From assembly GCA_036250195.1 (NCBI GenBank), contig JAVHZZ010000003.1, positions 19,959,504 to 20,023,503 of the forward strand: a stretch of DNA of 64,000 nt. The letters run 5' to 3'. A program made the position numbers and the translations under genes. This document shows, one piece after another, positions 32,930 to 43,600 of the stretch (the stretch's first letter is position 1; each line of letters starts with the position of its first letter). The notes beneath the pieces were generated by a model. It ran no database searches. It was not told the origin of the DNA and saw only the letters and a program-made list of their open reading frames with translations. The stretch comes from Mixophyes australis. Taxonomy: Eukaryota > Chordata > Amphibia > Anura > Limnodynastidae.

Positions 32930-34500
32930 TGCAATATTAGTATTATTATTATATTACATTTATAAGGCACCCCATGACATAACAGGGAAAAGCAGGTCAA
33001 TTCACAGCAACGAGAAGCAGAACCGGCCTCAATAAGGTGCTGGGCAGGGTATAGCCTCTCACTATAACTTGAGGAAAGAGGCAGGAGAAGCAATGGGGAC
33101 AGAATAGGCAGAAAATAAGAGTTAGCTGAGCCTGTACCCAGGAGGATGAATGCAGAACATACAGGTGTGCTGGTGTCATAGGTAATAGGAGGAGGACATG
33201 AAGGAATAGAGACCTGCTTGTGACTGGGACAAATGGGGGTGAGTGATTGTGATAGGGGAGGGCTCGGAGGAGAGCTTGTAGGCTTTGGTGAAGTGAGTTT
33301 TGAGAGTCCGTTTGAAGCCTTGGAGAGAGGTGGAGAGCCTGATAGGGAGAGGGAATGAGTCCAAGTGGTTGGGTGCAGCATGGGATAAGTCTTGGAGAGA
33401 GGTGAAGAGCCTGGTAGGGAGAGGGAATGAGTCCAACTGGTGGTTGGCAGCATGGGAGAAGTCTTAGAGAGAGGTGGAGAGCCTGATAGGGAGAGGGAAT
33501 GGGTCCAACTGGTGGTTGGCAGCATGGCAGAAGTCTTGGAGAGAGGTGGAGAGCCTGATAGGGAGAGGGAATGAGTCCAACTGGTGGTTGGCAGCATGGC
33601 AGAAGTCTTGGAGAGAGGTGGAGAGCCTGATAGGGAGAGGGAATGGGTCCAAGTGGTGGGGGACAACACGGAAGAAGTCTTGGAGAGAGGTGGAGAGCCT
33701 GATAGGGAGAGGGAATGAGTCCAAGTGGTCGGGGCAGCACTGGAGAAGTCTTGGAGCGAGGTGGAGAACCTGATAAGGAGAGGGAATGAGTCCAAGTGGT
33801 GGGGGTCAGCACGAGAGAAGTCTTGGAGAGAGTTAGAGAGCCTGATAGGGAGAGGGAATGAGTCCAAGTGGTGGGAGGCAGCATGGGAGAAGTCTTGGAG
33901 AGTGGTGGAGTGCCCGATAGGGAGAGGGAATGAGTCGCACTGGTGGGGGCCTCACGGGAGAAGTCTTGGACAGAGGTGTAGAGCCTGATAGGAAGAGGGA
34001 ATGAGTCGCACTGGTGCGGGGGCAGCATGGGAAAAGTCTTGGAGACATTATAGAGAGAAGGTGATGAGTGAGGAGAGGCAGAAGTCATTGGCAGAACGAA
34101 GAAGGTGCGGGAGGGAATGTGGCGGTTGGAGATGTTGGGGGGAGACGATTGGGTGAGGGCTTTTCTTGGTGAGGGTAAGGAGTTTGAACTGGACTCAGTA
34201 GGGGAAAGGGATCCAGTGTAGGGACTGGCAGAGAGGGAGAGGCAGGAACAGATCTATAGAAAAGAAGAATAGACGAGTAGCAGCACTGAGGATGGATTGG
34301 AGTTGGGAGAGACAGGAGGATGGATGGCAAGAAAGAAGGAGGTTACATTAGTCCAGACGAGATATGACAAGGGAGTGGCTGAGGGTCTTGGTTGCATACA
34401 GGGTGAGAAAGTGTCTGATCCTGGAGATGTTACAAATATGGAAGCACCATGATTGGGAGAAGGATTGAATGTGAGGAGTGAAAGAGAGGGAGGAGTTGAG
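32930..34500 (-). pseudogene. L2-type LINE 3' end with internal tandem repeat
   Basis: On the - strand the 3' end is an (AAT)n tail (32938-32955). The upstream frames read like the C-terminal end of a CR1/L2-clade reverse transcriptase protein: QSLHWIPF near 34210, DFSHAAP and DSFPLPIRLSTSLQ, then GFKRTLKTHFTKAYKL at about 33275-33320. The same text order (QSLHWLP, then DFSRAAPLHWNQLPRSIRT, then FKRALKTLLFL) is visible in 49490-50518, which supports the call. A stretch of about 24 codons has been amplified (33300-34050). Stops and frame changes interrupt the rest; the LINE is 5'-truncated. Confidence 0.7.
33300..34050 (-). repeat. 72-bp in-frame tandem repeat, about 10 copies
   Basis: Unit of about 72 bp (24 codons), read on the - strand as DSFPLPIRLSTSLQDF plus 8 variable residues. 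Because the unit is a multiple of three, long open frames (up to 363 codons, 32997-34088) survive. A few units have 1-nt length changes that shift frame. Confidence 0.85.
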
Positions 34501-34529
34501 GATAACTTGTATTCTCTCCATAGAGATCT

Positions 34530-34742
34530 ATGATCACTGTATGTATTTATCTCACCTCTGTTCTCCTGTCATACAAATATAACCAAGGATGCTTGTCTTA
34601 CAGCACAAGCTCAAACCTCTATTGCCACTTTGTTCAGATTGAGGGTAACGTTACCTGTGGTAGTTACAGAAATAAATCTGAGGCCAACTGCATTCAATGT
34701 GACTATGGGAGATCAATAATCAAAGGGCACTGTCATATCTGA
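34530..34742 (+). CDS. Possible Cys-rich exon, unassigned
   Basis: A 70-codon frame; a possible splice acceptor CTTGTCTTACAG ends at 34603. After it the frame reads GNVTCGSYRNKSEANCIQCD then YGRSIIKGHCHI and stops. The spacing CG-x6-EA-x-CxxC-...-GxC looks like a small Cys-knot-like extracellular module and contains potential N-glycosylation sites (NVT, NKS). It could be the last exon, or a decayed exon, of a gene lying upstream. It is short, I recognise no family with certainty, and chance cannot be excluded. Confidence 0.2.
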   Translation: MITVCIYLTSVLLSYKYNQGCLSYSTSSNLYCHFVQIEGNVTCGSYRNKSEANCIQCDYGRSIIKGHCHI

Positions 34743-35281
34743 AAGTATTATTATTTTTTTAATAGTAATGCAAATACTAATTATATAAGATATTTTACCT
34801 AGGTTATTTTTACAAGATAAATTTTGTACCAACACTTACTGATCTCATTATAGGGCCTATTTACTATTACGTGTATACTATTAAGACTATACTTACCGCT
34901 TTGCCATCTAGTCTGCGTGACCTATGGATGCAATGTTATGTGCACAAAGCCCTGAAATATAGTACAGTGCCAGTTCAGGAGAGCATACTACGTACAGCTG
35001 CAGCCCAGTTGAAATTCATACAATTTACTTTACATAGGTGTATGTACCACAATTAATATTACTGGTAATTATTTATTATGGCCCACAAACTAGTGGAGCA
35101 AATTACACATCTATTGTGACCACTGTGTGGAACACACAAGTTAGAGTTGCCCCAGCACAGATTATGCCCTAGGGACCTCTAGCTGCAACACTGCCCTCTA
35201 CCTCGTTCATGTTGCCTCTCACTGATAGAAATGCATTGCTGTATATGAAATAAGTAAAAGCTGAAAAGATAATAATGATTA
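34743..35281. other. Unassigned DNA
   Basis: Nothing recognised. The phrase 'GGGCCTATTTACTATTAC' near 34855 is a possible remnant of the MITE family with TTTACT termini. Confidence 0.35.
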
Positions 35282-36010
35282 AATGCACTAGGTCTATGAA
35301 ATTACACTAAATGCAAAACCATCTGATAAACCCAGGCTGGGCCGGGCATGCCATGATTAATGCTTTTACGCCGTTAGGCCACATTTGTTATGCTACTGTC
35401 ACACCGCCCTACGCACATTTCATCATCGCTCAGTTCCATGATCCAATTCTACCATCTGATTAAGACAATTAATACAATATTGCCATTGATCTTTTTAAAG
35501 GCAAAAAGCATGCAAAAGTGTGATACGATGAGGGACAAAGAGGTAGGGTGTCGCCTCTTCACTTCTGCCACCCTAGGCCTAAGCATATGTGACCATTCCA
35601 TAAATCTGGGCCTCCATAGAACTAGTTTAACAGGTGTCCCACAAACCCCATTGGCGTTAGTCTCTATGGACCTGACTCATTAACAAACGCAAACGCAAAA
35701 CGAAAATTATGTGCATTTTTAAAAAAACGCATGTACATCGGGCATACGCACATCCGTGTTCAACAAGGAGCGGAACTGAAGATACGTCTGTCACTGAATA
35801 CAGATCTAGGTCCGTTCTGCTCTAACAGACAATACACCGCAGGATACGTCCAATACCTAGGTTTTTTTCCAATACATTAGGATGTTATTAGTGTCTACTG
35901 TGCATAACAATCATTTTTACAGTTGCTCCTGATTGTAAACACCTTGTAGAATGTTTATTCAGCCATCATCATTGGTAATCGGCACTTTGCCTAGACCTGC
36001 AGCTGGTGCT
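35282..36010 (+). repeat. 729-bp tandem duplication, unit 1
   Basis: Every line of this unit matches 36011-36739 at a constant offset of 729, with a single difference that I can find (ACACCGCAGG here, ACACAGCAGG in unit 2). The 97-codon frame inside (35390-35683) starts at a non-ATG codon, shows no known protein motif and is carried along by the duplication. Confidence 0.95.
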
Positions 36011-36739
36011 AATGCACTAGGTCTATGAAATTACACTAAATGCAAAACCATCTGATAAACCCAGGCTGGGCCGGGCATGCCATGATTAATGCTTTTACGC
36101 CGTTAGGCCACATTTGTTATGCTACTGTCACACCGCCCTACGCACATTTCATCATCGCTCAGTTCCATGATCCAATTCTACCATCTGATTAAGACAATTA
36201 ATACAATATTGCCATTGATCTTTTTAAAGGCAAAAAGCATGCAAAAGTGTGATACGATGAGGGACAAAGAGGTAGGGTGTCGCCTCTTCACTTCTGCCAC
36301 CCTAGGCCTAAGCATATGTGACCATTCCATAAATCTGGGCCTCCATAGAACTAGTTTAACAGGTGTCCCACAAACCCCATTGGCGTTAGTCTCTATGGAC
36401 CTGACTCATTAACAAACGCAAACGCAAAACGAAAATTATGTGCATTTTTAAAAAAACGCATGTACATCGGGCATACGCACATCCGTGTTCAACAAGGAGC
36501 GGAACTGAAGATACGTCTGTCACTGAATACAGATCTAGGTCCGTTCTGCTCTAACAGACAATACACAGCAGGATACGTCCAATACCTAGGTTTTTTTCCA
36601 ATACATTAGGATGTTATTAGTGTCTACTGTGCATAACAATCATTTTTACAGTTGCTCCTGATTGTAAACACCTTGTAGAATGTTTATTCAGCCATCATCA
36701 TTGGTAATCGGCACTTTGCCTAGACCTGCAGCTGGTGCT
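36011..36739 (+). repeat. 729-bp tandem duplication, unit 2
   Basis: Second head-to-tail unit, directly abutting unit 1; the junction is GGTGCT/AATGCAC. After the unit the sequence departs at AATGATACG. The unit includes short text (AACGCAAACGCAAAACG, GGATACGTCC) like that of frog DNA-transposon derivatives. Confidence 0.95.
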
Positions 36740-36958
36740 AATGATACGACAGAAAAACACGTACCTGAGAGATGCCCAAAGCTTGAGTCGGACGCTGCTG
36801 CGTGCGCTCCAGCTTGGCAGGTCCTTACTGTACAGTGACTACGTCCATACGCCCATCCACCTCCCCGTTCCACCTATGCAATCGTAGGCTGTAGTAGGGA
36901 TTCTTTGCGCTCGAAGATGAATTGGACGTTGCTGCGTTCACTGGCGTATGGTCCGGTT

Positions 36959-37113
36959 CTGGGTATGTGCAGAGCGATTTTATGCAAAGTACGGCACGTA
37001 TCTGCACTTACATTTGTTAATGAATCAGGCCCCTTATGTGCTCCATAGACACAATTATATTATTTTTTGACCGACTGATTTTAACCTCTTTTCTTATGTT
37101 TGTGTTTTTATAG
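36959..37113 (+). repeat. Repeat D, copy 2, ending in a splice-acceptor-like tract
   Basis: Nearly identical to 30286-30441. It ends TTTGTGTTTTTATAG at 37113, and the AG is a possible acceptor for a 5' exon that would contain the start codon at 37280. In copy 1 the same tract continues ATAAATTATG without the AG. Confidence 0.6.
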
Positions 37114-37279
37114 GAGTCAGATTCAGTCCATCTTTATAATCCAGTGTGTAACGGAACCTATATTTTTCCATTATCTTATGAAACTGGAGACTCACAATTG
37201 TCAGATTTGAATTTTTTAAAGTACGGTTTTAGGAGAACATGTTTTATATTTGGTTTTATTGACGGTTTTGCTTCCCACA

Positions 37280-37645
37280 ATGGCTGCCCGCCTGCTGACG
37301 TCTACCTTAATATGGCATCTAATACAGAGCACCTTAGCTCTGAATGAAAACTCCCACCACCAGACACCACAGTCTCCGGCTCATGTTGGTGACCCCGGAC
37401 TAACGCGGTGCGGGGAATACAGCAATCAGGTCCTGGCAAATGGAAGGTGTAAGATCATTGCCACGCTGCCTCACCAAGATGGGCATCGCTGCCCAGACAT
37501 GTTCCGTTGTACCGATGAGGTCATGTACTGGCTCCACGAGAACCAGGAGAGAAAGACGGAAATTCTAGAGCTCAGAGAACTCATTTCGGAGCTCCAGGAG
37601 GAGCTGAGGAACCACCGCCATCGCCTTAGAGTACTAGAACAACAG
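37280..37645 (+). CDS. Coding exon 1: signal peptide, Cys segment, coiled coil
   Basis: 122 codons, ending CAACAG before a GTAATT donor (phase 0). Contains RCGEYSNQVLANGRC, RCPDMFRC and the heptad-rich EILELRELISELQEELRNHR. An open frame also extends upstream from a TTG at 37250, but the ATG at 37280 is better. The intron to exon 2 is 3.3 kb. 37690-38980 of it shows nothing recognisable, and then a 1.6-kb hAT element ends 287 bp before exon 2. Confidence 0.85.
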
Positions 37646-40600
37646 GTAATTACTACGATTTTTCCTAGAAAGAGAAATTAAAAACAAATGAAGAAAAAAA
37701 TACACTAATTTATATAAAGTAAAGAGCTTGTCTTTTTGTTCTAGCAATAAACCGGTTTATTTTGAAATATGTATTATGTCAAATGACAACAAAACACCTT
37801 TTTATTAATTGTTGTGTTAAAAATCTAGCAAAGAATATTAAATCAATACTAGTACTAGCTAGTTTTATGTTACTTACTCACCACACTGTAAGGTGAACAT
37901 TGGAGAACATGAGAGGGTTCAGAAATGGCCTCCTTATTCCTAAAGAGAATTAAACAGTTCACTTAGAAATTGAGGTTAAAAAAATTAGGTTTGTTTACTT
38001 GTAAACAAAAGGTGCCTTAGCGATGACTTCATAATGACCAATGGTTTGTCTGACAAACTTTTCATACTAAGGACAATACAGAGGACAAGGATATCGATTA
38101 TCAATAGAAGTAAGACCATCTCACCATAAGTGTAGAAAGGATTCTTTACTGTAAGGGTGGTTAAGCTGTTGGATTCTTTACCACATCAGGTAGTGAGGGC
38201 AAACTGACTAACGTAATTTAAAAAAATATTAGGGGGGTTATTGATGTTATGGGGGTTATTGATCCAGAGAAGTTATCAGTTAGACATTTTTGGGTCAGGA
38301 AGGAATCTTCTTCCCCCCAATAAGGTGATTTTGGCAGCTGTCACGCTGGGAGTTGTGATTTGCTTTCCATTGGATTAATGTAATGATTGATTTCCAATCC
38401 TCGTACTCTATGATTGCCAGATGCAATAACAAGTGGTCACTCAAATGGATAAGATATGGCTATAAGGTAAGAGATACAAAGGTACCAGCAGTATTTCAGT
38501 CTGTTAAATGAGACAAGTCCTCCTTTGAGTCTCATGAGACAATCGTGTCTTGATCTCCGGCAACAGGCCAGTACCACAGGGTGAGTGGCCTTAAAACTAC
38601 AGTGATGCCCAATGATCCTGTCAAAATTTATAGGGCCATTATCAGGCAATGGGGAAAATACAGTCCTATCACCAATCGCACTAGGAGGCTGCATTTGGCC
38701 AGAAACAATCTTCCCAATTGACAGGAGAGACAGGCGAATTTTGTCCAAGTGTGTCCAAATATACGACGGTTCTGGTGTTTGACTTTCAGATGGAGGCAGG
38801 ATTGATCTGTGTGTACGGGCAGTTTTTATGCTTTGAATAGCCTTCAGTTAACAAAAGATGTCCTCTCCCTGAGGTAGCTGTGATCCTAATCCTAATTGTT
38901 TCTTTGCCTAATTGTGCCTCAGTCAGAGGAATCCATTTCTAGGGGTAGGATTCATTGTGGTGTGAGGAAACTAACACAGAGGCAGGCCCGGCGCTCCCAT
39001 TAGGCAAGGTTAGGCAGTTGCCTAGGGCGCCGGGCTCTGGAGGGCGGCACTGAAGCGGGGGACCCAGTAATAATTTAGAAATAAATGCTGGTGGTGCGAT
39101 CGCCTAGGGCAGATCGGCCGCCCGCCCTCAATTATACGGTGCTGCTACAGAGCAGCACCGCATTTTAAAATACACCCGGCGCCTGGTTTCTAGCAGCGTC
39201 GTGACGTCACGACGCTGCCAGTGTAGAGGAGCCGTTAGGGGACAGAAGACAGAAGAAACGAAAGGCGCGCAAGAAGAGAAAGGAAGAAAAGTGAGGACGT
39301 TAAGGTGAGTACAGGAAAGAGGAGACTGCAGACAGAGGGGAGAGAGCGGAGGCTGCAGACAGACAGAGGGGAGAGAGCGGAGGCTTCAGACAGACAGAGG
39401 GGAGAGAGCGGAGGCTGCAGACAGACAGAGGGGAGAGAGCGGAGGCTGCAGACAGAGGGGAGAGAGCGGAGGCTGCAGACAGACAGAGGGGAGAGAGCGG
39501 AGGCTGCAGACAGACAGAGGGGAGAGAGCGGAGGCTGCAGACAGACAGAGGGGAGAGAGCGGAGGCTGCAGACAGACAGAGGGGAGAGAACGGAGGCTAC
39601 AGACAGAGGGGAGAGAACGGAGGCTGCAGACAGTGGGGAGAGAGCGGAGGCTGCAGACAGAGGGGAGAGAGCGGAGGCTACAGACAGACAAAGGGGAGAG
39701 AGCGGAGGCTGCAGACAGACGGAAGAGAGCGGAGGCTACAGACAGAGGGGAGAGAACGGAGTCTGCAGACAGAGGGGAGAGAGCGGAGGCTGCAGACAGA
39801 CAGGGGAGAGAGCGGAGGCTACAGACAGACAGGGGAAAGAGCGGAGGCTACAGACAGACAGAGGGGAGAGTACAGAGGCTGCAGACAGAGGGGAGAGAAC
39901 AGAGTCTACAGACAGAGGGTAGAGAGTGGAGGCTGCAGACAGACGGGAGAGAGCGGAGGCTACAGACAGACAGAGGGGAGAGAACGGAGTCTGCAGACAG
40001 AGGGGAGAGAGCGGAGGCTGCAGACAGACAGGGGAGAGAGCGGAGGCTACAGACAGACAGAGGGGAGAGTACAGAGGCTGCAGACAGAGGGGAGAGAACA
40101 GAGTCTACAGACAGAGGGGAGAGAACGGAGGCTGCAGACAGACAGAGGGGAGAGAACGGAGGCTGCAGACAGAGGGGAGAGAACGGAGTCTACAGACAGA
40201 GGGGAGAGAACGGAGGCTGCAGACAGAGGGGAGAGAACGGAGTCTACAGACAGAGGGGAGAGAGCGGAGGCTGCAGACAGACAGAGGGGAGAGAACGGAG
40301 GCTGCAGACAGAGGGGAGAGAACAGAGTCTACAGACAGAGGGGAGAGAACGGAGGCTGCAGACAGACAGAGGGGAGAGAACGGAGGCTGCAGACAGAGGG
40401 GAGAGAACGGAGTCTACAGACAGAGGGGAGAGAACGGAGGCTGCAGACAGAGGGGAGAGAACGGAGGAGGTGAGAGTTATCATTTTTATTTTAGAAATGT
40501 CAAGTGTGTTAGGTCCTGGGAAATAAAACATTTTTTTTGGGGCGGCGGGGGGGGGGGGGGGTAATGCGGGCGGCAAGCTTAAGCTTTGCCTAGGGTGCCG

Positions 40601-43600
40601 AGCAACCTTGCACCGACCCTGCACAGAGGGATAACCAATTTTCTAAACAACCATGTTCTAAAGTGTTCTAAATTTGACACTGTAGTGAAAGATATTGTGA
40701 CAAAAGTCACCAAAGATAAGGATAATTTTTACCTGTATAATAGTCACAATACTCATGTATCAGTTAATTAGTCCTTAAATACTATGATATGGAATTGTAA
40801 ATGTTTAGAAGAACTGGTCTAAGGTAGAGTATTGTAGTAGGTATATATGTATTTATACAGGACAGCATATCTGCCTAATACTTTATATCCATCATTTTAT
40901 CCTTGTAGCCAGAGGAAGATAATTATAACTCTACCGTGATGCACAGAGTTCACAGTCTGGAGATTTGGGCTAGAGAGAGCAGCACCCTGCAACGCCTGCA
41001 AGCCAACGCCATCCATGACATCCAGACTCAGGTCCGCAACCTGTCCTTGTTGGTGAACAGTAGGAACTCGTCATGCCCAGTTCCTGCAGCATTGAGAGCT
41101 CAGCAATTGGCGCACTCGGCAGGTAGAAATATTGGTGCGGTGTGCTGTTTTTCTGTCTGTACCAGACTATGGTAGAGTTGAGGATTGGCGTCAGTGGTGG
41201 GATTAGGCACTTTGGGACCCTAAGTAAAGTTGGCAAAATCCACTCCTCTCCCATGTCCCTAAGAAAATAGTAAGAGACAAAATACAAGAGAAAATAGGCA
41301 TAAAAAGAGAATATCAAAATATAGCAGAAAAGATTAAAAAGGATAGAAGAAAGGAAATTAAAAAATGAGAGAGGATTACTGAACAGGGAAAATGATACAT
41401 ATGAAAGATAAAAGGAGGGTACCTAAAACAGGGAAATAGACAAAACAAATGCAGAGGGGAAAACCAAAGTCCCTGCCGATGAGAGGAGCTTACAATCTAG
41501 TGAGAAAAGGGAAGTCATGTGACAAGAGGTGTCAGAGTGGAGATTGGGACATTTATTAGGGTGCATTAGTGTGGGTAGTAGAGGTGGAAGTAGGTCCAGA
41601 AAGGGAGGTTTGTTTTCAGAGAACAGTTAAAGATTTGAAAGTTGGGAAATCAGTGAAAGGGAGAAGGAGTGTTGTAGTGAGAGCTTTGTAGGTGACGTGA
41701 GTATTTTAACTGTGTTCTGTAGGCTATGGGGAGCCAATGTAGGATTTACAGAGTGGTCTGGTGGATGCAGAGAAGCCAGTGATGAAGAACGGTTTTACCA
41801 CAGCATTTAGGGTGGACTAAGTGTGGACAAACGTAGGCGGAAAATGCCAGATAGGAGGGGATTCTGCTTGCCGGCTCACACATGCACTTTTTATTCGTTA
41901 AAAAAAAGAATAATAAAGACCTAGAATATATATGTACAGGGGCAAATGCAGTATTTGTAGACGGGGGTTTCCACACCACGCCACCAGTGGGTGTGACCAG
42001 CATGTATGGGGGTGTGGCCATAATATTAGACAGTGCTTGGCTGCTCTCCAACTCTTCCTATCCCCATAATATACATGGGCAATGCTGCCTGCACTACTGT
42101 TAGGTGCACGCAGCTCTCCCTTTTCAAGGAGAGCCGTGTGAAGCGGGGGCAGGATCCAGCCACCTCAATTATACAGTGCCCCAGGCTTGGAGGGGGTTTC
42201 CAGGCACTAGGAAACCTCCCCTCAGTTTGCCTATGATGTATATATATATATTTTATTTTATTTTTTTTCATTTTGTCTAAAAAGGGGAAAAATAGGGAAA
42301 AAAGACCTTGTTAACTAAACCTTACAGGACCCCCGGTGAGAATTACTGCCAGCCACAGTCTTCGCTGGTCAGGGGACTTCATTAAATATGGATAAGCTCT
42401 AAATCTGTCAAAAACTCCTGCATTAAGGATGTTTCTCCTTTTGATAAATAGACCACTTTTATTTATTATTATTAAGCTTATTGACCCAATAGTGATCAAG
42501 GTTTCTGGGTTACAGTTTATTTTTATTAAAAATATTACAATAAAGGAAGAAAACTCCATCACACTCCAGGGATACAACACAACAAATGATTTCCCTGGAC
42601 TTGTAGCAAAATAGTTTCACTGGGACAACATACCCTCAACTGCACACCGGGTAAGTCCTCACCCACTGGCCCCAGGAGGGCATTAATATGACTGGGTGGA
42701 CCACCCATAATCTGGCCAAGACAAGACCTAAGGGTAAATGTGTTATAACTTGCACTCTAGCCATTTCTGGTTATAATAGAATAATTACATTTCTATTATT
42801 CTAATAATACAGCTACCTATCCATTTACAGAGGCAGACCTCTGCCACACCGACTGTTCAAACCTGTACTACGATGGGATCCGCACCTCGGGAGCTTATAC
42901 GTTACTGCCATCTAGTGGTGGGAACCCGACAGAAGTTTTCTGCGACATGGACACTGAAGGTAATTGGGTGAATGTAACCGCGGCCAATTAGTGATTAGCG
43001 TCCATCTGTCTTGTGCAAGTTAGACAATGAAAGCAAGTGTCAGATTGGTTGATGAATGCATATAAGATAATAAGTAATTGTGTGCATGAGTTTTCTCTAT
43101 GTTTAAAAGGTTATTACTCAACATTCAGTTGTTACTCTACTGGCATGTTGTGTGTAATGTCAGGAGCTCAGGATGCAAATAAAAAGAGGAGACAGACTGA
43201 GCGTCACTCCCGAAATCTAAAATGCAAAGCCTCCTATTACTGATGGTTCCCTCTAAGCTTAGCATTTAGGAAATTATAGTGTTAAAATTGCCCTTTCCAT
43301 GTGGAAAAATAAAAGAGTTGCACAGGGTTGCTCTGAACAGCGGTACCATTCTCAGTGTGACCTGTAAGATAATTTCTTCATATTTCGTCATGCAATCACA
43401 TATGTCAGTGTACATAGGTAAAATATAAATAAAAAGTAATACTGGGTGATATTGAAAACTTCTATCACACAGTTTACCACTAGGGCTTTTCTACCTTTGA
43501 TAAATAGACCCCATAGTTTCATAGCAATTGTCTCAAAGCAATCATTCGTTCATGGGCAATTAGAGATCAATAACTTTAGATATGGTGATGATTTTCCGGA

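Noticed and set aside
32884..34088. 327- and 363-codon - strand frames as a host gene
   Set aside because: Tandem 72-bp units inside an L2-type LINE end; the flanks match the LINE copy at 49490-50518.
35390..36412. Two identical 97-codon frames as paralogous genes
   Set aside because: They are identical because the DNA is a recent 729-bp tandem duplication; they start at a non-ATG codon and show no domain.
39305..40564. Several 200-300 codon Arg/Glu-rich frames, including overlapping frames
   Set aside because: Products of the 27/31-bp purine array, open in more than one phase, with no start context or splice signals.
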